Source: JBEKSX01 sp049516635 (lineage in GTDB: Bacteria > Bacteroidota > Ignavibacteria > Tepidaquicellales > OLB5). From it: 25,816 nucleotides of DNA. The notes under the pieces were generated by a model, which saw nothing but the letters and a program-made list of their open reading frames with translations, made no database searches and was not told the DNA's origin. The stretch spans positions 1 to 25,816 of the forward strand of contig JBEKSX010000041.1 in assembly GCA_049516635.1 (NCBI GenBank), given 5' to 3'. This document shows, one piece after another, positions 1 to 6,673 of this stretch. How positions within the stretch are numbered: position 1 is the stretch's first letter; every line of letters begins with the position of its first letter. The position numbers and the translations under genes are program-made.

Positions 1-453
1 ATCGGTTAATCTCTTAATCTGATTCAGATAGTTCTCGATAGAATTTCCTAATCGAGATAAAGTGGTTTCGAATAGTTCCTTATAGATAAGGAATTCCGAA
101 CTAAACCCTTTTAGTTCATATTTAATTAAGGCACCTCCTTTTGTAGAAAACTCAGCATAGTATTTATCTGTTTCTACACGGATGATTTTATCTTCACCTT
201 TTTCAAATTTATGAAAGAGCATGCCGTATTTAAGAGTATCGTTTGGTGTTTCAGTCTTAATCTTTATAGTATCTTTTTTAACTTCCTTTTTGAGCGTATC
301 GATGGGAAGTATTTTCTTAAGCGAGTCCTCTATCTGTTTTGTTATTTGTTCTTTCTTCTGCTTTTCTTTATCGGAATTTTGGTTCTGAATATAGAGCCAG
401 ACTATAAGTATCAACCCGATTAAAACAAAACCTAATATTGATCTTTTATCCAT
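1..453 (-). CDS. yidC: YidC membrane protein insertase, N-terminal part (runs off the window)
   Basis: YidC inserts and folds inner-membrane proteins, alone or with SecYEG. The 151 visible codons start with MDKRSILGFVLIGLILIVWL, the characteristic first transmembrane helix of the family. A lysine/glutamate-rich linker follows, then the start of the periplasmic beta domain (TDKYYAEFSTKGGALIKYEL, about residues 95-115). The gene follows yidD in the conserved rpmH-rnpA-yidD-yidC order, which supports the call. The C-terminal insertase core lies outside the window. After about residue 115 the translation becomes helical-looking and does not resemble the usual periplasmic domain, and the DNA there holds two short palindromes. 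Family assignment is firm from the N-terminus and synteny; integrity is unknown. Confidence 0.88.
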   Translation of the reverse strand, partial: MDKRSILGFVLIGLILIVWLYIQNQNSDKEKQKKEQITKQIEDSLKKILPIDTLKKEVKKDTIKIKTETPNDTLKYGMLFHKFEKGEDKIIRVETDKYYAEFSTKGGALIKYELKGFSSEFLIYKELFETTLSRLGNSIENYLNQIKRLTD

Positions 454-525
454 TATATATAAATATCGTGGTTAAACTTTTTGATGAAGTGATTAAAAAA
501 CAGAAATGCTAAAGTTAGATCGAAT

Positions 526-750
526 CTACGGAACAGGGTCATACCCGCCTTTATAAAATGGATTACATTTTAAAACTCTAAGGGCAGCCAGGTATCCGCC
601 TTTTATTACACCGTATTTCTTCAGAGATTCTATAGCATAATCCGAGCATGTTGGATAGTGCCTGCAGGAAGACGGCAAAAGCGGTGATATTAATATTTTG
701 TACAGCCGAATAAGAAATACAAAAAAGTATTTTGGTGATAAATATTTCAT
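526..750 (-). CDS. yidD: YidD, membrane protein insertion efficiency factor
   Basis: YidD is a small amphipathic inner-membrane-associated protein that assists YidC-dependent insertion. The 74-residue product shows the family hallmarks: a hydrophobic N-terminus (about residues 8-26), the cysteine motif CRHYPTCSDYA (about 29-39), and the C-terminal LKCNPFYKGGYDPVP. Length is typical. Its ATG overlaps the rnpA stop codon in an ATGA arrangement, implying translational coupling, and yidC starts 72 bp downstream. Nothing odd is seen. Confidence 0.95.
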   Translation of the reverse strand: MKYLSPKYFFVFLIRLYKILISPLLPSSCRHYPTCSDYAIESLKKYGVIKGGYLAALRVLKCNPFYKGGYDPVP

Positions 751-1165
751 TTCCCGGTGACTATCGAATTGATATTAATTAATAATTCCTTCATTCGGGC
801 ATTGATATCCTCGAATTGCAGGTCCTGATAATGAGTATAACCTGTTGATGATAACGTGAAAAGTATGTTTAAAGTTATATTAGAATTAATGTATTTCTTT
901 ACAAAATCCGGCTTGTTTAGCCTGTATGATTCTCTCAGAAGCCTTTTTATACGATTTCTGAAGTGTGATTTTTTAATTTTTTTTTTGAAACAATGAAACC
1001 GACTTTGACTGGAGGCAGCGAAGTTTCATGAATAACATTCAAAAAAGCTGTGATATTGCAATTTTCGAGTTTTCTGCTGTTATGCAGAATTCTCTCAAAA
1101 CTCCCGAATCCCCTAATAATTTCGTTGCGTTTCAAAGTATAAGCCATGTCAGTCAAATTGATCAC
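747..1165 (-). pseudogene. rnpA: Ribonuclease P protein component, frameshifted at a poly-A tract
   Basis: RnpA is the protein cofactor of RNase P, which matures tRNA 5' ends. The first part reads MAYTLKRNEIIRGFGSFERIL and reaches VKVGFIVSKK. It then leaves frame at a run of ten A (plus strand T run 977-986) and stops at 947. Reading resumes in another frame with the RNase P signature RNRIKRLLRES and continues to a TGA at 747-749 that overlaps the yidD start. A run of 8 or 11 A would restore one frame of about 138-139 residues, the usual family length; 8 A reproduces the normal spacing between SKK and RNRIKR. The start is GTG at 1165, overlapping the rpmH stop by four bases (GTGA), or ATG at 1147. 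RNase P protein is normally essential, so a sequencing error or slippage decoding is more likely than true loss; 'pseudogene' here only records the broken frame. Confidence 0.85.
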
Positions 1166-1314
1166 CTTGTAAATTCATCACTTACAGTTAGTCTTTTTCT
1201 TCCCTTTGCACGCCTTCTGGCAAGTACTTTTCTGCCGTCTTTCGATTTCATCCGCTCCCTAAAACCGTGTTTGTTTTTTCGCTTGGTATTGCTTGGCTGG
1301 TATGTTCTTTTCAC
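1162..1314 (-). CDS. rpmH: 50S ribosomal protein L34
   Basis: L34 is a small basic protein of the large ribosomal subunit. The 50-residue product begins with a GTG-initiated KRTYQPSNTKRKNKHGF, contains RERMKSKDGRKVLARRRAKG, and ends RLTVSDEFTR, matching the family along its length with typical size. It heads the rpmH-rnpA-yidD-yidC block. The TGA stop overlaps the GTG start of rnpA. No long ORF finder would report it because of the GTG start and small size, but the protein is unmistakable. Confidence 0.97.
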   Translation of the reverse strand: MKRTYQPSNTKRKNKHGFRERMKSKDGRKVLARRRAKGRKRLTVSDEFTR

Positions 1315-1445
1315 TTTACTTAATCTTTGTTTTTATTAGTTTTATTTTTATTCAGAACATACAAGTTAACTATATAATGGAAGATTTTCAAGGAATAAGA
1401 ATCTATTGCAGGAAGGTAACTCAGTAATTAATAATTAATATTTGT

Positions 1446-2300
1446 TTACCGTTTATTTTCGTTTGGTCCTGCAAACCGGGGCGGTTTGTAGAAAAAGTAA
1501 AAGCCGATAATTATACAAACAATTGAGATAAGCTGGGCTTCAGATAAACCGAAAAGAATCCTTGGATTGATACGGATGAATTCAATCATTAGCCTTGATA
1601 GACCGGATAGGATCAGATATAAGAAGAAAAGATGCCCGTCAATCATAAATATTTTTCTATATCTCCAGAGTATATAAAATATTATCAAACCAAGTATAAA
1701 CTCATAAACAGGGGTGGGATGACAGAGTGTATTATCAGGAACCACACCGCCGAATTTTTCGGCAATCGAGGTTCCCCTGAATGCTGCCGAAGGCGGTAGA
1801 ACTCCCTTTGAATAATTCGTTCCCCATGGTACCCAGGAGGCAAACTGGGACACAGGGATGCCGTAATCGCCGTCACCCGATAAATGACAGCCGATCCGTG
1901 CTATTCCGTAACCGATAGCCAATGAAGGAGATGTGGCATCGCACACTTTCAGAAATGGTATCTTTTTTGATTTCATATAAATGTAGATCAGCAGAGTAGC
2001 CAGAATGAACCCGCCGTACCAGGTCAATCCCTGCGGTGAGAAAAACACGTCCGAGGAAAATATTTTGCTGAACGGCATTTTTGAAAAGCTGCTCCACTCT
2101 TCAATGATATATAAAAGCTTTGAACCGAGCAGTCCGCCAATTAGAGCAATAAAAGTTATATTGACGGCGATGTTTTCATTTAATTTTTTTCTTTTGAATT
2201 CTTTCGAGAGGATGTAACTGGCAACTATAAAACTGATTCCGAGCATCAATCCGTAACTGTAAACGGATACCGGTCCGATCTGAAATAATTTTGGGATCAT
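1446..2300 (-). CDS. lgt: Prolipoprotein diacylglyceryl transferase
   Basis: Lgt transfers a diacylglyceryl group from phosphatidylglycerol to the lipobox cysteine of prolipoproteins, the first step of lipoprotein maturation in the inner membrane. The 284-residue product has about seven hydrophobic segments, the early YSYGLMLG motif (about 14-21), GLTWYGG (91-97), and the signature ARIGCHLSGDGDYG (134-147), including the essential arginine (R135) and final glycine. The GDGDYG form of the signature differs from E. coli but I recall it from other phyla. It starts 1 bp after the 135-residue protein downstream of hisS, so it is probably the last gene of that operon. Confidence 0.95.
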   Translation of the reverse strand: MIPKLFQIGPVSVYSYGLMLGISFIVASYILSKEFKRKKLNENIAVNITFIALIGGLLGSKLLYIIEEWSSFSKMPFSKIFSSDVFFSPQGLTWYGGFILATLLIYIYMKSKKIPFLKVCDATSPSLAIGYGIARIGCHLSGDGDYGIPVSQFASWVPWGTNYSKGVLPPSAAFRGTSIAEKFGGVVPDNTLCHPTPVYEFILGLIIFYILWRYRKIFMIDGHLFFLYLILSGLSRLMIEFIRINPRILFGLSEAQLISIVCIIIGFYFFYKPPRFAGPNENKR

Positions 2301-2301
2301 A

Positions 2302-2709
2302 CTAAACGCTAATCTCTATAAAACTATGTTTAGGTATACTTGAAATTGAAATAGCAGCTTTCTTGGCCTTATGCATTTTCATCTTGAACTTAATACTGCC
2401 TACATCTTTTCTCCCGATAATGATAAGATAATCGGTAAACTTAAAATCATAAAACTTATATTCATATTCAGCAAGCCCGGGATTTGAAAGATCTCCCGTT
2501 GGTGCTCTGAACCCTGCTATATTAAAAAAAATAGTATTTCCATTAACCTGAGTTTCAATGTTCAGTATATACCGGAAAGTTAGAAAAACCTTCGTGGTAT
2601 TAAATCTGAACAAAATATAATTCTTTTTGAATATCCTATCGTGTTCGAGTGATAGACCTAGAGTATATTCGTATTTTTTGTGAGGCGGTTTTACCTTTTT
2701 GGTTCTCAT
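2302..2709 (-). CDS. Hypothetical protein between hisS and lgt
   Basis: I do not recognise this 135-residue protein. It is basic at the N-terminus (MRTKKVKPPHKKYEY), rich in aromatic and beta-prone residues through the middle, and has no signal peptide, clear transmembrane helix or cysteine motif. Its ATG shares one base with the hisS stop (TAATG) and its stop is next to the lgt start, so it is almost certainly translated as part of a hisS-orf-lgt operon. The tight coupling argues for a real gene. A small beta-barrel cytoplasmic protein is a guess from composition only. Confidence 0.75.
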   Translation of the reverse strand: MRTKKVKPPHKKYEYTLGLSLEHDRIFKKNYILFRFNTTKVFLTFRYILNIETQVNGNTIFFNIAGFRAPTGDLSNPGLAEYEYKFYDFKFTDYLIIIGRKDVGSIKFKMKMHKAKKAAISISSIPKHSFIEISV

Positions 2710-3962
2710 TATTGTTTCACATATTCCAGAATTTTATCAAAAGGTACCCCGTTCTGTGACCCATCTGACATTTTTTTAAGCACACCTATACCTTTTTGGA
2801 TCTCTTCTTCACCTACGATATAGACCCATTCTGCATTTAGTTTATTTGCTTCACGCATCTGCGCTTTCAGGCTTCTGTTTAGAAAATCATTTTCACAGCT
2901 TATTCCCCTGTTCCGCAATTCCATCGATAACTTCATTGCAACTTCTTTTGCTTCTTCGGTCAGTGTAATAATATATATTTTGAGTTTTCTGTTATCCTCA
3001 AACTGGAAATTATTTCTTTCTGCGGCAAGAATAACTCTCTCAAGTCCGATGGCAAAACCTATTCCGGGTGTGGGTTTCCCTCCGATAGTTTCTACAAGAC
3101 CGTCATATCTCCCACCGCCGCCGATAGCATCCTGTGCTCCGAGATCTCGTGAAATAAATTCAAAGGTTGTATCTGTATAGTAATCCAGACCCCGCACCAA
3201 CCTGAAATCTATATCTAAATCCACTCCCAGTTTCGTAAGACTATTTATAACTTTATCAAAACGCAGTCTGGATTCGTGAGAAAGATGATCTACTATCTGA
3301 GGTGCTCCGCTTATGATCTCGATATCCTTCCCTTCTTTTGAATCGAGAATCCTTAAGGGGTTGTTATGATATCTCCTCTTACTATCCTCAGACAGGTCAT
3401 CGAAGCTCTTGCCTAAATATTCTTTCAGCTTTAATATGTATTTTTTCCTCTCTTCAAGCTGCCCGATCGAATTTATTTTAACCTTAACATCCGTGACTCC
3501 GCACTTATTGTATACTTCTTTTGCAAGAAGAATCAACTCTATATCAGTTGCAGTGTCATCACTGCCGATTATTTCGGCTCCAAATTGTGTGTGTTCCCTG
3601 TACCTGCCTTCCTGAGGTCTTTCATAACGGAATATACTGGAAATGTAATATAACTTTTGCAGCTGAGACTCGGCGTAAAGGCTGTTTTCAAGGTAGGCGC
3701 GAACTACAGGTGCTGTCATTTCCGGCTTTAACGTTAAGGAATTACCGCCTTTATCATCAAAAGTGTACATCTCCTTGCCCACTATATCCGTATCAGCACC
3801 TACCCCCCTCGTAAATAGTTCCGTACTTTCAAAAGTAGGTGTGCGTATCTCGTCAAAATAATAGCAAACCATTACATTTCTGATGGTCTTTTCTACATAA
3901 TGCCATTTTCCGATATCTTGGGGTAATATATCTTTTGTTCCTTTTGGCCTTTGAAATTTCAT
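2709..3962 (-). CDS. hisS: Histidyl-tRNA synthetase
   Basis: HisRS charges tRNA-His with histidine. The product has the class II aminoacyl-tRNA synthetase layout: MKFQRPKGTKDILP at the start, motif 2 with FRYERPQEGRYREHTQFG (about 111-128), the histidine-specific RGLDYYTDTTFE (about 257-268), motif 3 GGGGRYDGL followed by GIGFAIGLERV, and a C-terminal anticodon-binding domain. A TTG at 3980 would add six residues (MFNNNY); the ATG at 3962 places the start exactly at the conserved N-terminus and is preferred. Neither start has a Shine-Dalgarno sequence. Length (417 aa) is normal. It heads an operon with the next two genes and is divergent from the HAD gene. Confidence 0.97.
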   Translation of the reverse strand: MKFQRPKGTKDILPQDIGKWHYVEKTIRNVMVCYYFDEIRTPTFESTELFTRGVGADTDIVGKEMYTFDDKGGNSLTLKPEMTAPVVRAYLENSLYAESQLQKLYYISSIFRYERPQEGRYREHTQFGAEIIGSDDTATDIELILLAKEVYNKCGVTDVKVKINSIGQLEERKKYILKLKEYLGKSFDDLSEDSKRRYHNNPLRILDSKEGKDIEIISGAPQIVDHLSHESRLRFDKVINSLTKLGVDLDIDFRLVRGLDYYTDTTFEFISRDLGAQDAIGGGGRYDGLVETIGGKPTPGIGFAIGLERVILAAERNNFQFEDNRKLKIYIITLTEEAKEVAMKLSMELRNRGISCENDFLNRSLKAQMREANKLNAEWVYIVGEEEIQKGIGVLKKMSDGSQNGVPFDKILEYVKQ

Positions 3963-4114
3963 ATAGTTATTGTTGAACAATCGTAATATAAATTTTACAG
4001 CAAGTAAAATCTATGTATTTTTTTAGAAAGAGATATAAAGTTCACTTTATTCAATCATCTAGATATGTCCACTATTACAAACCTAATCATCTTTAATAAA
4101 AGGATTTATTATGT

Positions 4115-4122
4115 TAACTTTG
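4115..4122 (+). promoter_or_regulatory. Possible Bacteroidota-type -7 element upstream of the HAD gene
   Basis: TAACTTTG matches the TAnnTTTG -7 consensus known for the primary sigma factor of Bacteroidota. It lies 19 bases before the HAD start codon, so transcription would begin only a few bases upstream of the ORF. No clear TTTG -33 element is present at the right distance. The 161-bp spacer 3981-4141 separates the divergent hisS and HAD genes and must hold promoters for both. The call is weak. Confidence 0.25.
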
Positions 4123-4141
4123 TTAATATTTATCTTTCTAA

Positions 4142-4831
4142 ATGATAAAGGCGATAGTATTTGATCTGGATAATACGCTTGTCGATTTTATGCGGATGAA
4201 ATCACGAGCGATCGAAGCTGCCATCAACGCAATGATCGACGCAGGTCTTGATCTCCCGTTTGATGAAATAAAAACAAGAATAACCAATATTTATAGCGAG
4301 AAAGGCATCGAATACCAAACAGTATTTGATATTCTGCTCAATGACCACTATGGTAAAATTGATCATAAGATCCTATCCGCAGGAATCGTTGCTTACAGAA
4401 CGGCAAGAGAAGCTGAACTCAACACTTACCCCAAAGTAATTCCTACTTTGATATCTCTTCTTAAACTTGGAATAAAACTGGCTGTGATATCCGATGCACC
4501 TGCACGCGAAGCATGGCTTCGTCTTTCCTATATCGGGTTACACCATATATTTGATGCTGTGGTAACAATAGATGATTCACATGTCAAGAAGCCTTCCCCG
4601 GTTCCATTTAATATGGTTCTCGAGGCTCTGAATGTAAAAGCAGGCGAATCGCTTATGGTTGGCGACTGGGCTGAAAGAGATGTTGTGGGAGCAAAGAGTG
4701 TAGGTATGAAAACTGCATTCGCTAAGTATGGAGACACATTTAATACAGTTAACCATGGCGCAGATTATGAGATCAATGATATATCCGAATTGATAGCCAT
4801 TGTCAAAAAAGAGAATGGATTATTAAACTAA
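4142..4831 (+). CDS. HAD superfamily subfamily IA hydrolase (TIGR02253-like)
   Basis: This is a haloacid-dehalogenase-type phosphatase of 229 residues. Motif I is FDLDNTLVD with D8 and D10; motif II is VISDAP (about 117-122); the lysine motif is VKKPSP; motif IV is MVGDWAERDVVGAK. The overall order and the SAGIVAYRTA segment in the helical cap resemble the TIGR02253 group represented by archaeal PH1421-type phosphatases. The substrate cannot be read from sequence; small sugar phosphates are common in this group. Its TAA stop lies at the first bases of the left inverted repeat of the cassette that follows. It is co-directional with acpS. Confidence 0.88.
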   Translation: MIKAIVFDLDNTLVDFMRMKSRAIEAAINAMIDAGLDLPFDEIKTRITNIYSEKGIEYQTVFDILLNDHYGKIDHKILSAGIVAYRTAREAELNTYPKVIPTLISLLKLGIKLAVISDAPAREAWLRLSYIGLHHIFDAVVTIDDSHVKKPSPVPFNMVLEALNVKAGESLMVGDWAERDVVGAKSVGMKTAFAKYGDTFNTVNHGADYEINDISELIAIVKKENGLLN

Positions 4832-4870
4832 ACACAAAGTAACAAAGTGCACAAAGTGTAATCAAATTTG
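4829..4870. repeat. Left inverted repeat of the GxxExxY cassette
   Basis: The sequence starts TAAACACAAAGTAACAAAGT and contains three ACAAAG units spaced about 9-10 bases apart, ending CAAATTTG. Its reverse complement is found at 5265-5307 with four mismatches in the outer 34 positions. It includes the HAD stop codon. Confidence 0.85.
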
Positions 4871-5263
4871 TTTACATCCGAAATAAAAAAGAAATGTGAT
4901 TTACTTCCTAATAAAATAATTGGTTGTGCAATAGAAGTGCATAAATTATTAGGACCAGGACTGTTAGAATCAGCATATGAAAGCTGTTTGTGTTATGAAT
5001 TATCAAAGAATGACATTCGCTTTCAAAAACAGGTTGAATTACCGGTCATCTATAAGGAATCAAGAATTGACGTTGGATACAGGATAGATGTATTGGTTGA
5101 AGATTTCATTATACTTGAACTAAAAGCTATTGATGTAGTATTACCAGTACACAAAGCACAATTAAAAACGTACTTAAAACTATCTGAGAAATGGTTAGGT
5201 TTACTAATGAATTTTAATGTAGAATTAATGAAGAATGGTATTGAAAGAATCGTATATGGCTAA
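4868..5263 (+). CDS. GxxExxY family protein, PD-(D/E)XK nuclease-like
   Basis: This 131-residue protein carries the family-naming motif GLLESAY (31-37) and the preceding AIEVHKLLGPG typical of TIGR04256/PF13366. It also shows a PD-(D/E)XK-like active-site pattern: E34, D74 in YRIDVLV, E84 and K86 in ILELKA, and a QLKTY motif (98-102) like that of Cas4/RecB-type nucleases. No activity is established for this group as far as I know; a nuclease fold is family knowledge, catalysis is inference. The start is TTG at 4868, inside the left inverted repeat; no better ATG precedes the conserved region. It is the only gene in its cassette. Confidence 0.85.
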   Translation: MFTSEIKKKCDLLPNKIIGCAIEVHKLLGPGLLESAYESCLCYELSKNDIRFQKQVELPVIYKESRIDVGYRIDVLVEDFIILELKAIDVVLPVHKAQLKTYLKLSEKWLGLLMNFNVELMKNGIERIVYG

Positions 5264-5264
5264 T

Positions 5265-5307
5265 AAAATTTGTATTATACTTTGTGCCCTTTGTATCTTT
5301 GTGTTTA
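5265..5307. repeat. Right inverted repeat of the GxxExxY cassette
   Basis: Read on the minus strand it begins TAAACACAAAGATACAAAGG and mirrors 4829-4870, again with three ACAAAG-like units. It ends 13 bases before the acpS ATG, so it forms most of the acpS leader. Confidence 0.85.
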
Positions 5308-5320
5308 AGTGAAAATACAT

Positions 5321-5692
5321 ATGATATTAGGAATCGGTACAGACATAATTGAAGTGAAAAGGATAAAGGACATGATGGAGAAATACGGAGATAAATTCTT
5401 TAAAAGAATACTCACCGATAACGAAATCAATTACTGCAAGTCGTACAAAGCTAATCCTGAAGTGCATTTTGCCGGAAGGTTTGCGTCTAAGGAAGCATAC
5501 AGCAAAGCCATCGGAACGGGAATTTCTAAAGATTTTATATGGAAGGATATCGAAATACTAAATGATGAAAAAGGAAAACCCTTCATTCGCCACACAAGAG
5601 AAAACGAATACTCGAAGCTTCATTTCGAAGTAAGTATATCTCACACGAAAGATTACGGCTGTGCCATTGTAATTTGTGAAACAAATGAATAG
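5321..5692 (+). CDS. acpS: Holo-[acyl-carrier-protein] synthase
   Basis: AcpS transfers 4'-phosphopantetheine from CoA to the serine of apo-ACP, activating it for lipid synthesis. The product (123 aa) begins MILGIGTDIIEVKRI with the metal-binding D8. It has FAGRFASKEAYSKAIGTG with the catalytic E57/E58 region, and ends with the conserved VSISHTKDY. A GTG at 5309 would add four residues (MKIH); the ATG at 5321 matches the family N-terminus. No Shine-Dalgarno sequence is present, and the leader is the right repeat of the cassette. An ACP gene that could be a substrate is present at 20851-21102. Confidence 0.96.
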   Translation: MILGIGTDIIEVKRIKDMMEKYGDKFFKRILTDNEINYCKSYKANPEVHFAGRFASKEAYSKAIGTGISKDFIWKDIEILNDEKGKPFIRHTRENEYSKLHFEVSISHTKDYGCAIVICETNE

Positions 5693-5761
5693 GATTGCTA
5701 TATTAGTTTCCGCTAATTCTATGGCACTATCATTTCCAAATCAGCAGATTTCTTGATTTTA

Positions 5762-6661
5762 TTACACCTCAACCGGTCTGGCAACCATAATCCCGGTTTT
5801 TTTCGAATCTTCATCGATGTAATCAGACAACTGATTACCGGAGATGATCACTTTCTTATATTTCGATGAAGCATGCATGAAATAGGTACCCCCATCTTCT
5901 CCCTTGTATATATAACCTGTATGTGTTACATCTAGTCCGTCAATAGTTGTGGTTGTAGCGATTATATCACCCGTATTCAGGGAGTCATATATGTTGCTTA
6001 TTTTCTCTTTGGGGATATAATAATGAATCCTTGAGTTGATGGAATCTTCAATCCCCTTAATATTATCTAAATTTACTTTATCGGTTAATTGCTTGTAGAG
6101 CTTCGCGTGAGTTGACATAAAATCGATCGTTTTATCGTAAAGCACTCCTCCCAGGTCCCTTGTAATGTCTTTTACTAGACCTTTCTTGCTATTATCGTAT
6201 ATCCAGTCACAGAAATAGTGCAGGCGGCTTGTATAACCGTCAAGAGAGCCATCTCTGTACCTGATGTACTCCAGCTCATTTTTAAACCCCTGATACGTTG
6301 TGTTGCTTGATTTTAGACACCTCGCAAACGTGAGGCAATTTTCGACAAATGTAACGCAATCAAAACCTTCAAAATTTACCACTAATTGCTCATTTTTCGG
6401 GTTTATTTCTAGAGTGTTAGCAATATATTCAGTGCCAAGAAATGATTTTCCTACACCGGCTATCACATCGCTTATCGGTTTTTCCTGTAAACCATTTTCG
6501 ATGAATGTTTTGAATTTCGCTTTACAAATTTTTTCATCGTCATCAAGAAGTCTGAATATCTTATTATTAAATTTAAAGAATTTACTTAATCCCGTAAAAT
6601 ATAAGGTGATTAGACCCGAGGATTTTATAAATTCTCTACGGGATAGACTTTGTCCAAACAT
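5762..6661 (-). CDS. DUF1460 (N-acetylmuramoyl-L-alanine amidase-like) protein with Tat signal
   Basis: The product (about 299 aa) begins with a twin-arginine motif, SRREFIK (7-13), followed by a hydrophobic stretch, so export by Tat is likely. The body matches DUF1460/PF07313, an NlpC/P60-related papain-like fold described as amidase-like on cell-wall peptides: the nucleophile is in FDCVTFVENC (Cys near 102) and a candidate histidine is in DVTHTGYIYKG near the C-terminus. A GTG at 6664 adds one residue; the ATG at 6661 is preferred. It starts 12 bp after dnaB stops and is probably the last gene of the long minus-strand run. Exact substrate is unknown. Confidence 0.85.
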   Translation of the reverse strand: MFGQSLSRREFIKSSGLITLYFTGLSKFFKFNNKIFRLLDDDEKICKAKFKTFIENGLQEKPISDVIAGVGKSFLGTEYIANTLEINPKNEQLVVNFEGFDCVTFVENCLTFARCLKSSNTTYQGFKNELEYIRYRDGSLDGYTSRLHYFCDWIYDNSKKGLVKDITRDLGGVLYDKTIDFMSTHAKLYKQLTDKVNLDNIKGIEDSINSRIHYYIPKEKISNIYDSLNTGDIIATTTTIDGLDVTHTGYIYKGEDGGTYFMHASSKYKKVIISGNQLSDYIDEDSKKTGIMVARPVEV

Positions 6662-6673
6662 CACGTTAAATAA

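Larger units (their letters stand above)
4829..5307 (+). mobile_element. Single-gene cassette bounded by inverted repeats (GxxExxY type)
   Basis: A 479-bp unit carrying one ORF is bounded by imperfect inverted repeats, 4829-4870 and 5265-5307, in which 30 of the outer 34 positions agree. It fills exactly the space between the HAD stop codon and the acpS start and has the same direction as both. No transposase, recombinase or clear target-site duplication is visible. I infer an inserted, probably mobile or formerly mobile cassette; the repeat structure is seen directly, the mobility is not. See the matching S23 cassette at 17533-18067. Confidence 0.55.

Noticed and set aside
1028..1339. 103-codon plus-strand ORF across rpmH and rnpA
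   Set aside because: It is an antisense shadow of rpmH and rnpA, both identified on the minus strand by protein motifs.
1315..1445. Replication origin beside rpmH
   Set aside because: The rpmH block often lies near dnaA and oriC, but there is no dnaA gene and no cluster of TTATCCACA-like boxes; upstream is lgt.
3963..3980. TTG start of hisS six codons upstream
   Set aside because: The extra MFNNNY does not belong to the family N-terminus, and the ATG at 3962 begins exactly at the conserved motif.
5693..5761. Terminator between convergent acpS and the DUF1460 gene
   Set aside because: Only a 5-bp AT-rich stem (AAATC/GATTT) precedes an imperfect T stretch; too weak to call.
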